From: Casuarius casuarius
Lineage: Eukaryota > Chordata > Aves > Casuariiformes > Casuariidae
Length of the DNA: 64,000 bases
Direction of reading: 5' to 3'
Assembly: GCA_003342895.1 (NCBI GenBank)
Contig: PTFA01000091.1
Location: forward strand, 2,587,087 to 2,651,086
The notes beneath the pieces are model-generated. The model saw nothing but the letters and a program-made list of their open reading frames with translations. It ran no database searches and was not told the origin of the DNA. Of the stretch, positions 34,401 through 47,800 are shown piece after piece (positions within the stretch are counted from its first letter, which is position 1; every line of letters begins with the position of its first letter). Position numbers and translations under genes: made by a program.

Positions 34401-37400
34401 CACAGGCAGAAGCAGTGTTGGGAGCAGCAGCATGGACACACTACTGACATTTTTAGCTCAGCCCTGTACTCGGCTCAGAACAGGCTTTAATGGACAAAGC
34501 GAGTCATACAGCTGGAGGTGGCTGGCAGCTTTTCCAGACTGGGGCCCTGAGGAATTGTCAGTGCCAGAGCTGAACTGGGGTTAGCAACAGCGAGAGATTT
34601 ACTGGGAAATATTCCCCTGGGTAGATCGCTCTTTTGTGGGTGATTTGGCAGCTGGACACCCAGAGCCATGGAAAGTGAGCCTCCATGGGAGCCAAACGCC
34701 AAAGCAGCAAGTAAACACAGGGAAGCATGTCAAAGGTGTGAGGCCAGGAACTGCATGCAATAGCAGAAAGGAGGAACCTGGGCAATGAAGCAAAACAAAG
34801 ACCCATTTTATTGCAAGATTACCCAACTGGAGCTTTCAGCACACATCAGACCTGATGCTACAGCTGACTCTCTGCAGAGGGGTGGGATACTTACTTGCTT
34901 CGCCTGCAGCTGATGGGTTGATGGACAGAGTAGTCAGCTTGCTCACATACCTACATCCCCGCACACACCACAGAACCAAACCCCTCACTGGTGAAGGAAA
35001 TGACTATCTCACAGCTGGAAACAAAAAATGATTTCTCAGGCTGAATGTCCATGTCTCCTACTATAGCACCTACCCAATATTAAAAGGGATACTGCACTTA
35101 ATCTTCATCCAGGAGGTGAAGATCAAACAGTTCCCCTGTCTGCACAAGGAAATGCTTGACATTTCAAATATTTACACAGAAGGAAAATCTGATCTGAAGG
35201 AATGAAGCCATTGACGGAGGCTTTTCTACCTTAAGGTCTACAGTACCATTTGACAATTTGCATTTTTGAACAAGGCCCTGAGTGTTCAGAGAAACATGCC
35301 TATGTCTCACACAAAGCTCTGCTCTTACTTGTAGACCTTGGCATTGTATTTCCTCTCACTCGGAAATCCAAACATGCCACAGACGACTCGGGAATTTTTC
35401 ATGGTCCACTGCTTGTCACAGATCTGCTTCCAGGTCCCTTCGTCTTTCACCTCCACATAACCTTCTGTGACAGGCACCCGCTTGCGGTAGGTGGCGAGGA
35501 TGGCACGGATTCGGATGTCTTCCACTTGGATGTTCATGTTCTGCGAGCAAAAAAGAAACACAAACGATGCTGGCGTGCAAGGGGACGGGTTCTGAGGCTT
35601 AGAGATGGGGAACAAAAGTCGGTGCATCAGGGTTACTAATTAGGTTACTGTCAGGCTGAAGAGAGGGAGGAAGGAAGAAGAGCTGCTTAGAAAAAGCCAC
35701 AACAGGGAGGTAAGTAAACCCTTCCACCTTGCTCAAATCCGTTCTCCATCCTGCAAAAGGTGTTTTTCCTCATTTAAAAAGAAGCGTTATTTAACAAGTC
35801 ATTATGTAACAAATCTCCTTTGTTACTTACATTCATTTAAAGTGTTTGTTTCAGACCTCAATTCAGTCCCAGCTATTATGGAAGGGAATCGAGAGCAGCT
35901 TAGCTAGGCCCGCTTTAACGCTGGCAGAGTGCAGGGAAGGGGGAGCTCTGGCAGGGAAGTGAAATCGGGGCTCCTCTCACCACAGGGCATCCCTTCCCCA
36001 CCCGGCCTGGGCGCTACGAAAGCCGGGATCCGGCTTGCTGACTTGGGAATTCACCGCTTGCTCAGGCTGGATCCCTCCTCCAGCTGCAGCGTTACTCGGG
36101 ACAGCGGATGAGTCACGAAGGTTGAATGGATTTTGCATTCGGAGCCTACGTGAGGACGCTGCGCAAACCAACCTTGCAGGGACCCAAGCCCAAAGCAAAG
36201 GCTGACTGGAAAATATCTGCTGTGGCAAGCAATTACAAAAGAGCTACTGAAAATTTTATAACTTGCTTCCAAGAAAGCTTTTCTAGACAAAAATATATAA
36301 AGCCACGTGGTTCCCCAGGCAGTTACATCAGAGCAGAGGAATTCTCCCCTCCCCTCCCCCAAATTCAATCACTTGGAAAAGAAAAAAGCCCAGAGCTTTA
36401 AAGAAACATGGGCCTCTCCGGCTTACTCTCATCAGTGACAGATAAAGGTATTAAAGTTAGGGAGGTCACACCGGGACTCGCACCCTGCAAATAGATGTGG
36501 CACGTCCATTCCCCAGAGACATCACCAACACTGATGCAACTAACATTTTTTTTTTTTTGCCTACAGCTACCACTCAGCTTTACAGCAGACACGAGCACTG
36601 ACAGTCCCGCTTGGACAGGGCCAGGGTCATAGTTTAGGCTCAGATTTTTAAACCTCTTATAGCCCTCATATACATAAATATCTCCGAGTTCATTACATCT
36701 GAGACACTTCATGATGTTCGAAGGGTCTGATGCAAGTGCAATGAATTCACATAACTGCAGACTTAATCCTTAATAGAGAGGCTGAAAACCTGTACATCTC
36801 CTGTGTAATCTGGAAAGTCCATTTGCAATAGAGTTCCTCCTCTGTTTGGCAGGTTCTCCTGAAACATTGCATCGCTTTTGCCTCCATGCTATCAGGAACA
36901 TATCAGAGCCTCTGTGCACTGAAGGCCTTCCAAGACTGGTTTCCAGAGCCTGCAACTCACTTTTCCCCCAGTGCAATTTATGAAATGTTTCCAGTTCTTC
37001 ACTCCATGCAGAAAGCACGCTTACCTGGAGCCACAGGCCAGTGCCTCCTGACAGAGCACCTTATTTCTCTGCTCCCTCTATCTTCTCCTGAAACTGTGCC
37101 TTGGTTTCTTCACCAAACAAGGTAATAAAAGTCTTAAACCATTTGAAAATAGCTTTGACTGCTGAGGATCTAAGAAGGTTTTCAGTAAAAGCCTATTAAA
37201 AGGATTAACCCAAAGGACAGAAAGCCAAAGCTTAAAATGGCACTGGAAAAGCACATGAAAAGATAGTAGGTAAGGAGGAAATCTGCACTGACAGCTGAGA
37301 AAGTGGGTGAGACAGCCTAAGTGATTTTTTCCGTCTGTAGCTGCAGGATATATCCACCCTACAGAAAGCCCTAAGTACGTTTGCTACACGTAGTTACATC

Positions 37401-38770
37401 GCTATCAGCCCTACTGCATAGCCAAGTCACTGAAATAGAATATTTTCCCGGACTAGACCCGACATCAGCGGCATGTTGCGATCCACCCAGGGTTTTCAGC
37501 TGATGGCCACTTCCACGTTGTTTGAACTTGCGCAGACCAGAGGCCTCAGTCTGTACTCAGCACGATGGAGAAGGGCTGTTCAGGACCAAGTGTGACTTCT
37601 CATACAAGAGCGGCGTTCGAAGATGTCTGCGTTTTGGCAAGAAAGCCGCGTGACAGCAGTTGCTAGCCTCATCTGAGTTGTGCGGAGCACCACTCCAGAT
37701 GTTAAACATCTGCCTGCTGCTTCCACCACAAAAGAGCAGAATCATTATTCCCACATTGCATCTATTAGTCATCGTTAATACTCTACTATGCTTACTGCTG
37801 CAGCAGAGATCTTCAGAGATGGAAGCGCCCTTCTCCCAGGTCGTGACAAACCTGAAAAGCCTCCAAGGTAAATAGAGCACTCAAAGGATGGAGGAAAGAA
37901 AGTACTAGCAGCCTCCTTTTGCAGACTGAGAAATAAGGTGAAGAGAGATCAAACCACTTCTCCAAAGACCTTTAGGGCAGGGAATTAAATCCACGTATCC
38001 TGAGGCACAACCTCTAACCTGCACATGAAGCTCTCTCCTGCATCAGGTAACATCAGCTAAACCTCTAGCACTGAAGAGCACATTTGGATTTCTTTTGCCT
38101 TCCCACTCCACCAACCTAACAAGCAGCTGTGCTGCACAAAAGCAAAGACATCCAGCCTGTCCCTGACGGATGCCGGTAACAAATGCTGAGGAAAGGGTAT
38201 GTGAACAGAGCAAGCACGCAGCGATACTGCCCTGCACCTGTATCTCATGGACTTCGAGCCAGAGGTTACATTTTAGTGTTCAAAAGCCCTGGATGGATAT
38301 GGGAATCCCTTGCTGTGATGTGCTGGGATTTATTACATCAGAGCAACAAGCAAAGGAAGAAACCTGCCCAAGTTAGAGGAGGACACCATGAAATTGCAAA
38401 AATTAAAAACTTTCAAAAAAAAGGAAAGCTTGGGAATGCTGTTAGAGACCTGCTGATTTGCCTGTTATTTTTGCAATTAGTTCAGCAGCTTAGCAAATAA
38501 GCACAGGTTTCTGCATGCATTTCCAGAAGAACTGACTGCTGCAGCAGTGGGGATGCTAGGGTCGCAGTCAGGGCCCCTTGGTTGCTCTGACGGGGACTGT
38601 GGCACCTACGACCCAGCGTGGACTCCGGGCACCTGCATTCCCTGCTTCCAGGCTGTGCATTTGACCAAGTCTTTTCCACCAGCTCTGACTGGACCGGGTC
38701 ATCCTCATGGGTCATTTTAGAAAAGTGAAATATGAGGTGCAAACTTAAATNNNNNNNNNNNNNNNNNNNN

Positions 38771-38809
<39 letters not shown>

Positions 38810-41800
38810 CACTGTCAGAGCCAGCCCCAGACACTGCAGGCTCTGGTAGAGGTCCCATGACACGTCTCTCCCCCCCAAGATGCTGACATATACACACAAA
38901 AAAATCCTGCTCTGATTTGGGACTCTGCGTTAATCCAACTCTTTTGTCCTGCCTTTTTGCCTGTATTTGCCAAGAAAAAAAAGTGAGCAAACTAGCAAGA
39001 AATAAGTTATTTCATTCCCTTGAGGGTATTTCAATCTTCAGATAGTTATAGCAGACCAGCACACAATGACGTTTTCATGATCTGTCTGAGAACAAAACCA
39101 ATCCACATCTACTCCCCTTTCCGCTTGCAGAGAACAGGGCTGGAGCAGAGAGTTATTGATGTAGCAACTCAAGGGTTTGCACCCAGTCTGAACAAACAGC
39201 AAAATGTCTGTGAGAAGAATTCAAAGGACTGCAGACCTAAGCTTTATACCAGAAGATTAAAGAACAAAGGGGTCGAAGTAAGTATAATGTAGGTTTCCCA
39301 AAGAGAAAGGATTGCTAAAAGCTTTCTCCCGGTAACCCTTTACAGATTTGAATGGTTTCCTTTCACTGCAGAGAGTTTTTGTTACACTGGGAGTATTCAA
39401 TAATGCAAGTACAGGAGACATGTTTTACCTTCCAGCACCAATGTGTAGACCAGCTGGGTAATGATGAAAACAGACTCCACAAAAATCAGAAGTAAACAAT
39501 ATTTAATAGCTGAAGCAGACTTTGTTTAAATTGCCCTCCCTATAATGTATGCACACGTGGAGAGAAATGCCTGCAACTAGCTCTCATGTCAAAGGAAAAA
39601 TCTCACGTCTGAAAGGCTTTACTTATTCTCATCTTATAACTGCACACAGAAGCTACAAGGTAAATCTGGGTCTGAGTCTCCCAGCAAGAGTGGGATTTGT
39701 ATACTTGTAGCTGCTTCCCACCCCGGGATCTCGTCCTGACGGGCTGTATGCCAGCTGGGGAACAAGCAGGCAGCAAGAAAGGATGCTCTGCTGGTAACAC
39801 CTCACAGCTGGGGAGCGCTTGTGCAGGCAAGGAGAGGCTCTTGGTTGCTTCGCAGTGAAACTGCAAAGCAGCCATCTGCGGCCGAATCTGCCAAGCTCCC
39901 ACTTCGGGTATCAACCACAAAGTAGAGCCTCCAATAGTATCTACTTCAGGAGCCATGCAGTCATTCAGCAGAGTGACACTACCTCGAGAAAGAGGAACTG
40001 GATCGACTGCCACAGCCACGCTACACGTAGCGAAATAGAGGCCCAGTCCCTAAAGCCGATGGGACCTGGCGGGCACAGTCTGCAGCCGAAAAACACAATG
40101 CAGAAAGGGGGCAAGAGCACCATGCGCAAACCCAGGGCTCAGCTCCCTCCATGAATCGCCTGCCCCAAGGGAAAAGCGCTGCCGGGAGTTTCTACCTGTG
40201 CAGCACAAGAAGAGACCCAACCCAGAAAGAGTTAACTCTCATGGCTCATGCATGACAGTCCTTGCCTTCGGAGCAAGCCTTGCAGTTTCCACCTATTTAG
40301 GCCAACAGCTGTGGAGATGTAGGTGCCAGCCTTTTTTTTTTTCCCCCCTCTTTTTTTGTTAAAACTCCAAATCTTAGAATTCAGCTTAATTCAGACCTGG
40401 ATCTCCAACCTCTCCTTTGCTTATGAAACAATCCCACCCACATATTTGAGGTTGAATCAGCTTTTGCCTTTATATTCGGCTCTCCAGAAGACTACTTGCT
40501 CAGAAAGGACTGCGTGTCTTGCATTGCTGACCCCGCTCGCTGGGGTAAGCAGGTCTGCTTCATCATAAAAACTGGCCTCATTCCTCTAGCTGCAGCTTTG
40601 CTTTCATTGGAGACATCTATTCTTCTGGCACAGATCAGCTCCGTTAAGGAAGTAAGCATGCAAGCAACAAGAAATCCTAAGAAATTTTTCTCCTGCTTGA
40701 GTTAAGCCTCCTGAGCCTTGAAAGGTGTGAAGAAACCACAAGGCAAGATAAAGAAACAAGCTGGGTATGGGAGGGAGGCGGGGGAAATACAGCAGGTCTG
40801 TAGATACATTCACAGCTCCGGCTTCCACACCAACTTCCTTCTCACCAGAGCCACCTGACTGTACATAACGATGTATAAATCGGACCAAAGCTAAAATAGC
40901 TTTGTGGTCTGAGCCTGATGAGATCCTGCTCAGTTCCGGGGTTGCCGCAGATCTCCTGCGGGATTTCAGCCATGCAAACTTGCATCCCAATCTCCCCTGT
41001 TTGCTTAGGCCTCTTGCTCACACTTCCTCACCCCTTCTCTAAAGGGAAANCAACGCCAAGCCCATCTCACCTCATCTGAATTATAAAGCCTCTACAGCAA
41101 GGACTACACATCTGTATTTGCTCAAGTCCTAACACAGCAAAGATGTGATTTTGGTTGGGACTTCCAGCATCACTACAATAAAATTACTATAAAAATGAAA
41201 AAAAGGGTCAAGTTATTCTAGGTTGGGCCATATTCATCCCCCTACTGCTCCTTCCCCCACCACAAGCCTCCTCGCGTCCAAGACCCACATTGCCTTTTCT
41301 TGCTGCTGCTCTTCAGAGCCGGGCACAAAAGCCCATCGCCAGCCAACACGCTCAGTTGCGTTATGAAATCAATGAATCTCAGCTTCAGAAAGCTGGGGCC
41401 TGCCTGGAGACAGCGAAGAGGAAGGGGGCTGTTTTTGAGCCTTCACAAAAGGATTCCTGGCTCCAAAAGCTTTCACATGAGCCTCGGCTGCTTTTGTTTC
41501 CAGTCTCTGAACCAAATGCTTCCCCACAGCTTCAGATCTGATTGCAAAAACTGACACAACTTTCATAACATTTTCTTGCACCTTCTTCCATCTGTTTCGT
41601 GTTGGCAGAACAATTATGCCCATGACGGGACGCCTGTGTCCTCCTCCGCTGCCCAAGCTAAGAGACCCCCTTTCTTCTTGAAACAGCCTCGCAGACGCAC
41701 AGCCATCAAAGCGGAGAGGAGCTCCTGTTCCTGGAAAACCGACCGCTACCTTGGGGACTGCAGACACCGCTTTGGGTCTGCGTCCCCACCCTGGCAGAAA

Positions 41801-44800
41801 GCGAGCCGCAGCAGCCGGGCTTGCAGAGGAGCTTCTCAGGAGAACACCAACACCCTTTAAAACACCCCCACGCTCAGAGGTGACACAGACACCGGCTAGG
41901 AAACTGCGTGGGACAGGCAGGTCGGAGCAGCTATGGCTATAGATGTTTCTCCTGTGGCCAGAGGAACAACTCGAAGGCAGGCAGAAAGAGAACTGGAACC
42001 AAGTTATGCTTTTGTGCATTTGTTTTGTTTTTATCATCACCATCAGTGATGCTAAGGACTGCAAAGCAAGCGAGGGGAGGTATTCAGCACTGCCTCTGGC
42101 AGCTACCTGACCTCCAGGTAACGATGCAAAACAGACTACGCAGGCATTCGGGAGGTTCGGTTCTTACCACAAATGCTCGATTTAAACACACGCAAGGCGG
42201 CTGCATGCTGAGTATAGCTCTGGCTAGTTCACATTTGATGCTCTCCTGCTTTAAGATTCTCCGTTATCCACTAAATTGCCCAATTAGGTTAAGAGATGAC
42301 GTGAACAGGATTTTATGCAGAATCGCACACCTTTATAAAAGGTGTTTAAGGAAAATAACTGTTCCTGAACAAACAGGCTTCCACCCAACATCAGGGACTT
42401 GGATACACCGTCACATGGACTCGCAGCCTCACTAAACCCTCGGTCACAGAGACCCCTCGCCCCTGTTAAATGTACCTTTCCATCCTCCCTCTCCGCCAGC
42501 AAAAAATCTCATGTTTGCCATCTTGCCAATCCGTTGCAACTTCCCTGTCGATCCCAGCTCTCCCCTTCCCTATTGCCTGACCCATCCCACCGCCCCAGGG
42601 GTGCAGAAAGCGATTCACAGCACCAGTTTTCATTTACAGCAGAGCTCTAGGATTTCTTGGCTTCCCAAACACCAGCACTTTAAGATGGCAACTCGGATGA
42701 GAAATGAGTGTTGCTCTGGTCTGCGAGCAGCATGGTCAGAGACTTTCATGTTGAGCAAAGCTTTTACATCCTCCACTTCCCTTTCACTGAGTTATCCTAA
42801 AGATCCCCTGCGTCAGCTGCTGTCAGCCAGCCACGCTCGTTACCTGCCCTCTGCACTGCAAAACACAAGATCATGCTCTCTCTCAGGCTTGGTTAAATTG
42901 CTCGTTGTCTTGTGTAATGGAGAAATGGTTAATTGCACCCAGCGTAACAGCCGTCCGCTACTCAGGCTGAGTGACTCGAGATACGGGCAGCACAAGGAGA
43001 CAAGCCGGTGAACTGTCCCACGAGAAAGGAGCAGACCAGCGCCAGCCTTGGTGCTCTTGGCCCGACCAGCTCCACGGCCCGTGTCTCCTGCCAGATGGCA
43101 AACACCAAACCTGCCCAGCAAACCCAGCACCTGGTCACACCATAAACCACCACAAAGGAGCCACTGGAACAAGCAGGAAGAAATCCCCCACACATCCTTT
43201 AAAATTATAGTCATACGGAAACATGGTGGCTTAACACAACAGCAGCTCACTTATCATTCATCTGGAGCGTGCTCCAGAACGGATGCCGAGATCCCCTCTA
43301 GACACACAAAGCATCGGCATGTGTGTTACGCACGGGCTTCTATTTAGAGAGAAGGAAACATTTACACCAAGGAGAGCGAGATTAAAACACTGTTATAACA
43401 AACAGGAAAATAAACCTTCTATCGTCAAACAGTCTTGAGAACAGGAATATCAAGACACAGCGCTGAAGTCTGATGGTGACAACCCAAGTTGCAGCTCCCC
43501 ACGGTATGGATGCAGTCTCCATTCGTTGCACAGCGGGAAGCTAGAGAACAGAAAAATTTAATCTGCACCAGGCCACAAGCAATGTCCCTGCCCTCCTTCC
43601 ATCCTTGCACCTTCCAGGCAGAAGCTGCCCAGCCGACAGGAGCATTTCGCACCACCCTATCCGCTGTGCTCAACTTGTCTAAGAGATCCTGAGCAGGACG
43701 ACGCGGTGCCCTCGCCCACCGGCAAAGAAAGCTGCATAGTACAGTTCGACCCTCCTTCAACCTGGCATAACCAGACCCTTTGGACCACTGGGCTTTGAAG
43801 TGAGATTCTTATGCTTCACACACGCCCAGAAGGGAAAAGGAGGACAGAAATAGCAGCCCAGCCCGGTATGTTTAACCGGGCCTCAGTCTGCCCACAGTCT
43901 AGTCGCAGGTACCTATTCAGACCTATTTGTGAACACGGAACGGCTGCAGCCGTTTGATATATTTAGAGCATGTTCTATTTGAAGCATGTGTGTGTGCACA
44001 CAGAGGAAGAGGGCGGACAGCAAATATTTTGTTAAGGATGTTTGGGGGGGATAAATTAAAAGACATACCTATCACGCATTTATTAAAGAAATATACTAAA
44101 AGTAGGAGCTAGTTACTGCGGCCTTCAAACTTCTGGTCAGCCCAGCAAGGCAGTCACAGGTGGGCTTGTGCTGTGTTTGGACAACGTAAAGTGGCTACAC
44201 AGACTGTTTGAAAAGCAGGGTCTGCCTTCCCCGCTCACGGGTTTGTGGACACACATTAAATCATTCCGATTTCAGAGCTGCTGGCATCCGGCAAAGACTT
44301 AGGAAAACATTTGAGACTGTGCACACATTTACACTGCAGGCCTTGGCACCATATAAAGGAACCTTAAGGCAGGTCCGCGCTACCTACCCAGCCACCTTCA
44401 GACACTTAACTGCAAGAAACACGACCAACAGTTGCACTGTACTTCAGCATAGATTTTAACCTGCTCCTTGTACCTTTTGCTGTGACGTATCAGTGGAAGG
44501 ACAACTGCGGTTCAAGACAGTCAAGATGAGCAGTTTCTGTTCCCAGCTCTTTTCCTCCATTCAGCTGTGCTTTCAGGTGAGTTACTTAGCTCCTGGCCCT
44601 TCACCTTGGTGGCTTCCCTGCCTCATCCGTAAAACAGCTATAGTGTTTACTTGGGACAAAGGCACAGCGCAAGATGCCATGGGTGTCTACAACGTGCTCA
44701 GAGGTCTTTGGCTAAAGAAGCAGATTCTACTTGTTATGTTTTACAAAGCCTGAATTATTGCACTTCAGCATATATACTTTTAGGACTTATTGCCTGTCCC

Positions 44801-47800
44801 TCTCGAACTCAACAGGAGGGTCAGCAAGCAAAGAGCTTCTGTATTCCCAGATACACTGAGCGCCCTTAAAACCAGCATGACTGAATTTCTTCTTTCACCC
44901 GCACTGACCTTCACATGCCTAAAACACCCCCCACAACGCATCTGCCACACTGTACATGTGGCAGAGCTGCCACCATGAACAATGCGGGTGACATGCTCTA
45001 CAGTCATGGCCAGACCCAAGTTATACATGAAGCTGCTAATGTGGATAATGCTATGCAAAACTGGGAGCTTTTACTCCAAGCTACGCTCTAGCCAAAGAAG
45101 AAACACAAGCTAAGTCGACCCAGAGAAGACAGAGCGAGTTGAACGCTGGCGTTAGTGAATGTGGCCACGCAGCACTAGGTGCGCAGATGCCCCAGTGAAG
45201 GATCACAGCACGCGGATTCAGCATCAGCTCCCTTGTGCTCCCAGCCATCCACGCGGCTCCAGGCAGCCTTCGCGTTGCCATGCAGTTACTCGGTTAAGAA
45301 GTGCTCAGCCACACACTTGCAGCACCTCCTTGTACAGCTCCTGCTTTTTAACCCTTTCGGGGTGGGTGCCTCACTCTCCTAGATCCGGAGTCCCCAGCGG
45401 GAGAGGGGCTGTGATACCAGCTGGAAACGTACCTGCCTTCCCCTTCTGAATGCTCCCAGAGGCCGGCGGGTATCAGCAGACGAGGCCAAGCCGCCAGCCC
45501 TGTTCTCTCCATTAATGAGACGCTGTCTGCATATTTAGTCTACACACTTAAAAGGGTGTGTGTGTGTGTGGGGGGGGGGGGGAAGACCTCCAAAATGCCA
45601 TTACACCCCACATACAAACCGAGCAAACACTGCTTTCCTAGCTCAGAAAAGGTGAGCAACCTTTGGTGTTTACACAGCCCCTGAGCAAAGGGGGTATCGG
45701 GCTAATCCTGCCCGGCCAGCAGCCCACGAAAGGGCTGTCCTGCCATGTGCATTCATCTCCCTCCAAGAAATAATCCTTTGAACAAAGCCCAAGGCTAAAA
45801 GCTGCAGTGGCTGCAGAAAATATCAAGCAAAAATGATGGGAGTGGAGTCTCTTTACCCTTTAGCAAGAGACTGATGGATTTCAGACCTGCCCTAACCTCA
45901 GTCCTGTTCGGAGAGTTAACCTCTTCCTGCCTGGCTCTATCTTATCACAGATATCCATCCCTCACCCTGGGCTGCAACGTTTCACTCTGGCCTTCAACTG
46001 GCAGCTTCTTTCCCAGAAGCAAGGGGAAGGCACTGCCCCTTCCCAGCAGCACAGGGAATGGAAAGGCGCAGGAAGAGATATGACGTAACCCTCAAACTAT
46101 GAGCTGTGACGGGAAAAGATCCGTCTGAGCATATATATATATCTCCAAGTGGTTTATGGTGATGGAAAATTTCATCCTATACTACTTATCTACAGCATTT
46201 CCAAACTGGGAAATAGAGGTATGTACATTGTCCAATAAAAATAAACTCTGCTCAAGGGATATCATGTTGCTTTTAAAAGAGTGTGAACTCTCCGCCTGTC
46301 AGATTTTAGGAAGCAAGGCCAGATCTGAGTGAATGTCAATTTGCACAGCCCTGTCAAAACGAAGTCAGATGTTTTCTCATACCTGCTGGCTTTCAGCATT
46401 AAATCTCAGCAGCACTTGGCAGGCCCAGAGAACTTAGCACTAAAAGGTCTTTAAGACACTTTCTAAATGATGAATTTAAGATGGTCTGTCTGTCCTCAGC
46501 AGTAGGAAGATAGAGAGCTCCCTATTAGGGAGAAATCTAAGTGCAATGGCACGCATTTGGTAGTGCATTAACCAGGCGGCACAAAGCACATATTTCCCCT
46601 AAATGCCCACAACAGGAAGGCAGAACAAGTCTGCTATTGCTACCCCACTGCATTTTACACCCTGACACAGTAACACGCACCAAAGTCAGCACTTGCTCCT
46701 GGTAGTCTGCTGGCTGTAAAAAACAGTCAGGTCCATTTGGGAAGCATTACGGTTGCTACTAATTACTGTGGGAATGTGGCATTAAAAGGTGCAATTCGGT
46801 ATAAGCTTTGTGCATCATTTTAAACCAGGTCTACTTTGAGGAAAGTCTGGTTTTAAAATCAGTGTGAGAGTAAACTGAAATATCTCCCACTGAGATTTCC
46901 AGTGGGAGATTTGTACTGGTTTAGCTTCATCAGTTTAATAGCTGAAGCCAGTGGAACTGGTGGAAAAACCTAACCACAGCATTGCTATTCAGTAAAAAAT
47001 TCCAGGCCACTCAATCCTTGATCTCATTCCAATTAGAAAACATCAGTTGGACAAGCTGTGGGCTACCCAGAAGCTTACAAATCTATGATGTTTCCTCTGG
47101 TGAATGCAAAGTATGACATCCAGAATTCCCAGGCATGTCAGAGAGGGCAAAGACTTTCAACTCGCTTTCACACAAGCTTTTTGACCCCGCTGTTTTGATG
47201 ACCCTATGAGTAACCCTTCTCATCATCTTTGACTTGAACTATGTCACACCAGCTGCTAAAGAGATAAGGTAGGATTAGGCAGAGGGGGAAAGCTGAACGA
47301 AGGGGGAGCGTTTAAACATTTCACAGCTAGCTGTGACTGCAGAATACTCCACAATGGCATTTTAAAAATTTACAGCACATCACCTTTAGCCTTAATCCTG
47401 CTGCAATAAAACCAGTAGAAAAAAGGAACCTTTCAGCTCCCGTCAACCTTAAGGAATAGAAAAATCAGTTGGACTTTGCAAAGTAGAAGCAACAGTATGG
47501 TCCTGTCCAAGTTGTTTAGAAGAGCCCAGCAGCAATGTGCCAAGGAGAAGGACACATGCTACTCAGGATTCTCAAGTTTGTCCTGTTGATGGACATCAAG
47601 CTACAGAAACTGTGCCGAAAATAAATGCATTTAGTTACAGAGACCTCCCAGTTCACAAAGGACAGAAATTATTCCCCCTTAGCCAAGCCTCTAAAAACCC
47701 AGACAAATGATCAGATTCATCTTAGAGGCTACGTCTTGCTAGGAGACTGGTAATGACATTGCACTGACGTGAAGGAAAACCGTTCTGCCTGAGACTCAGC

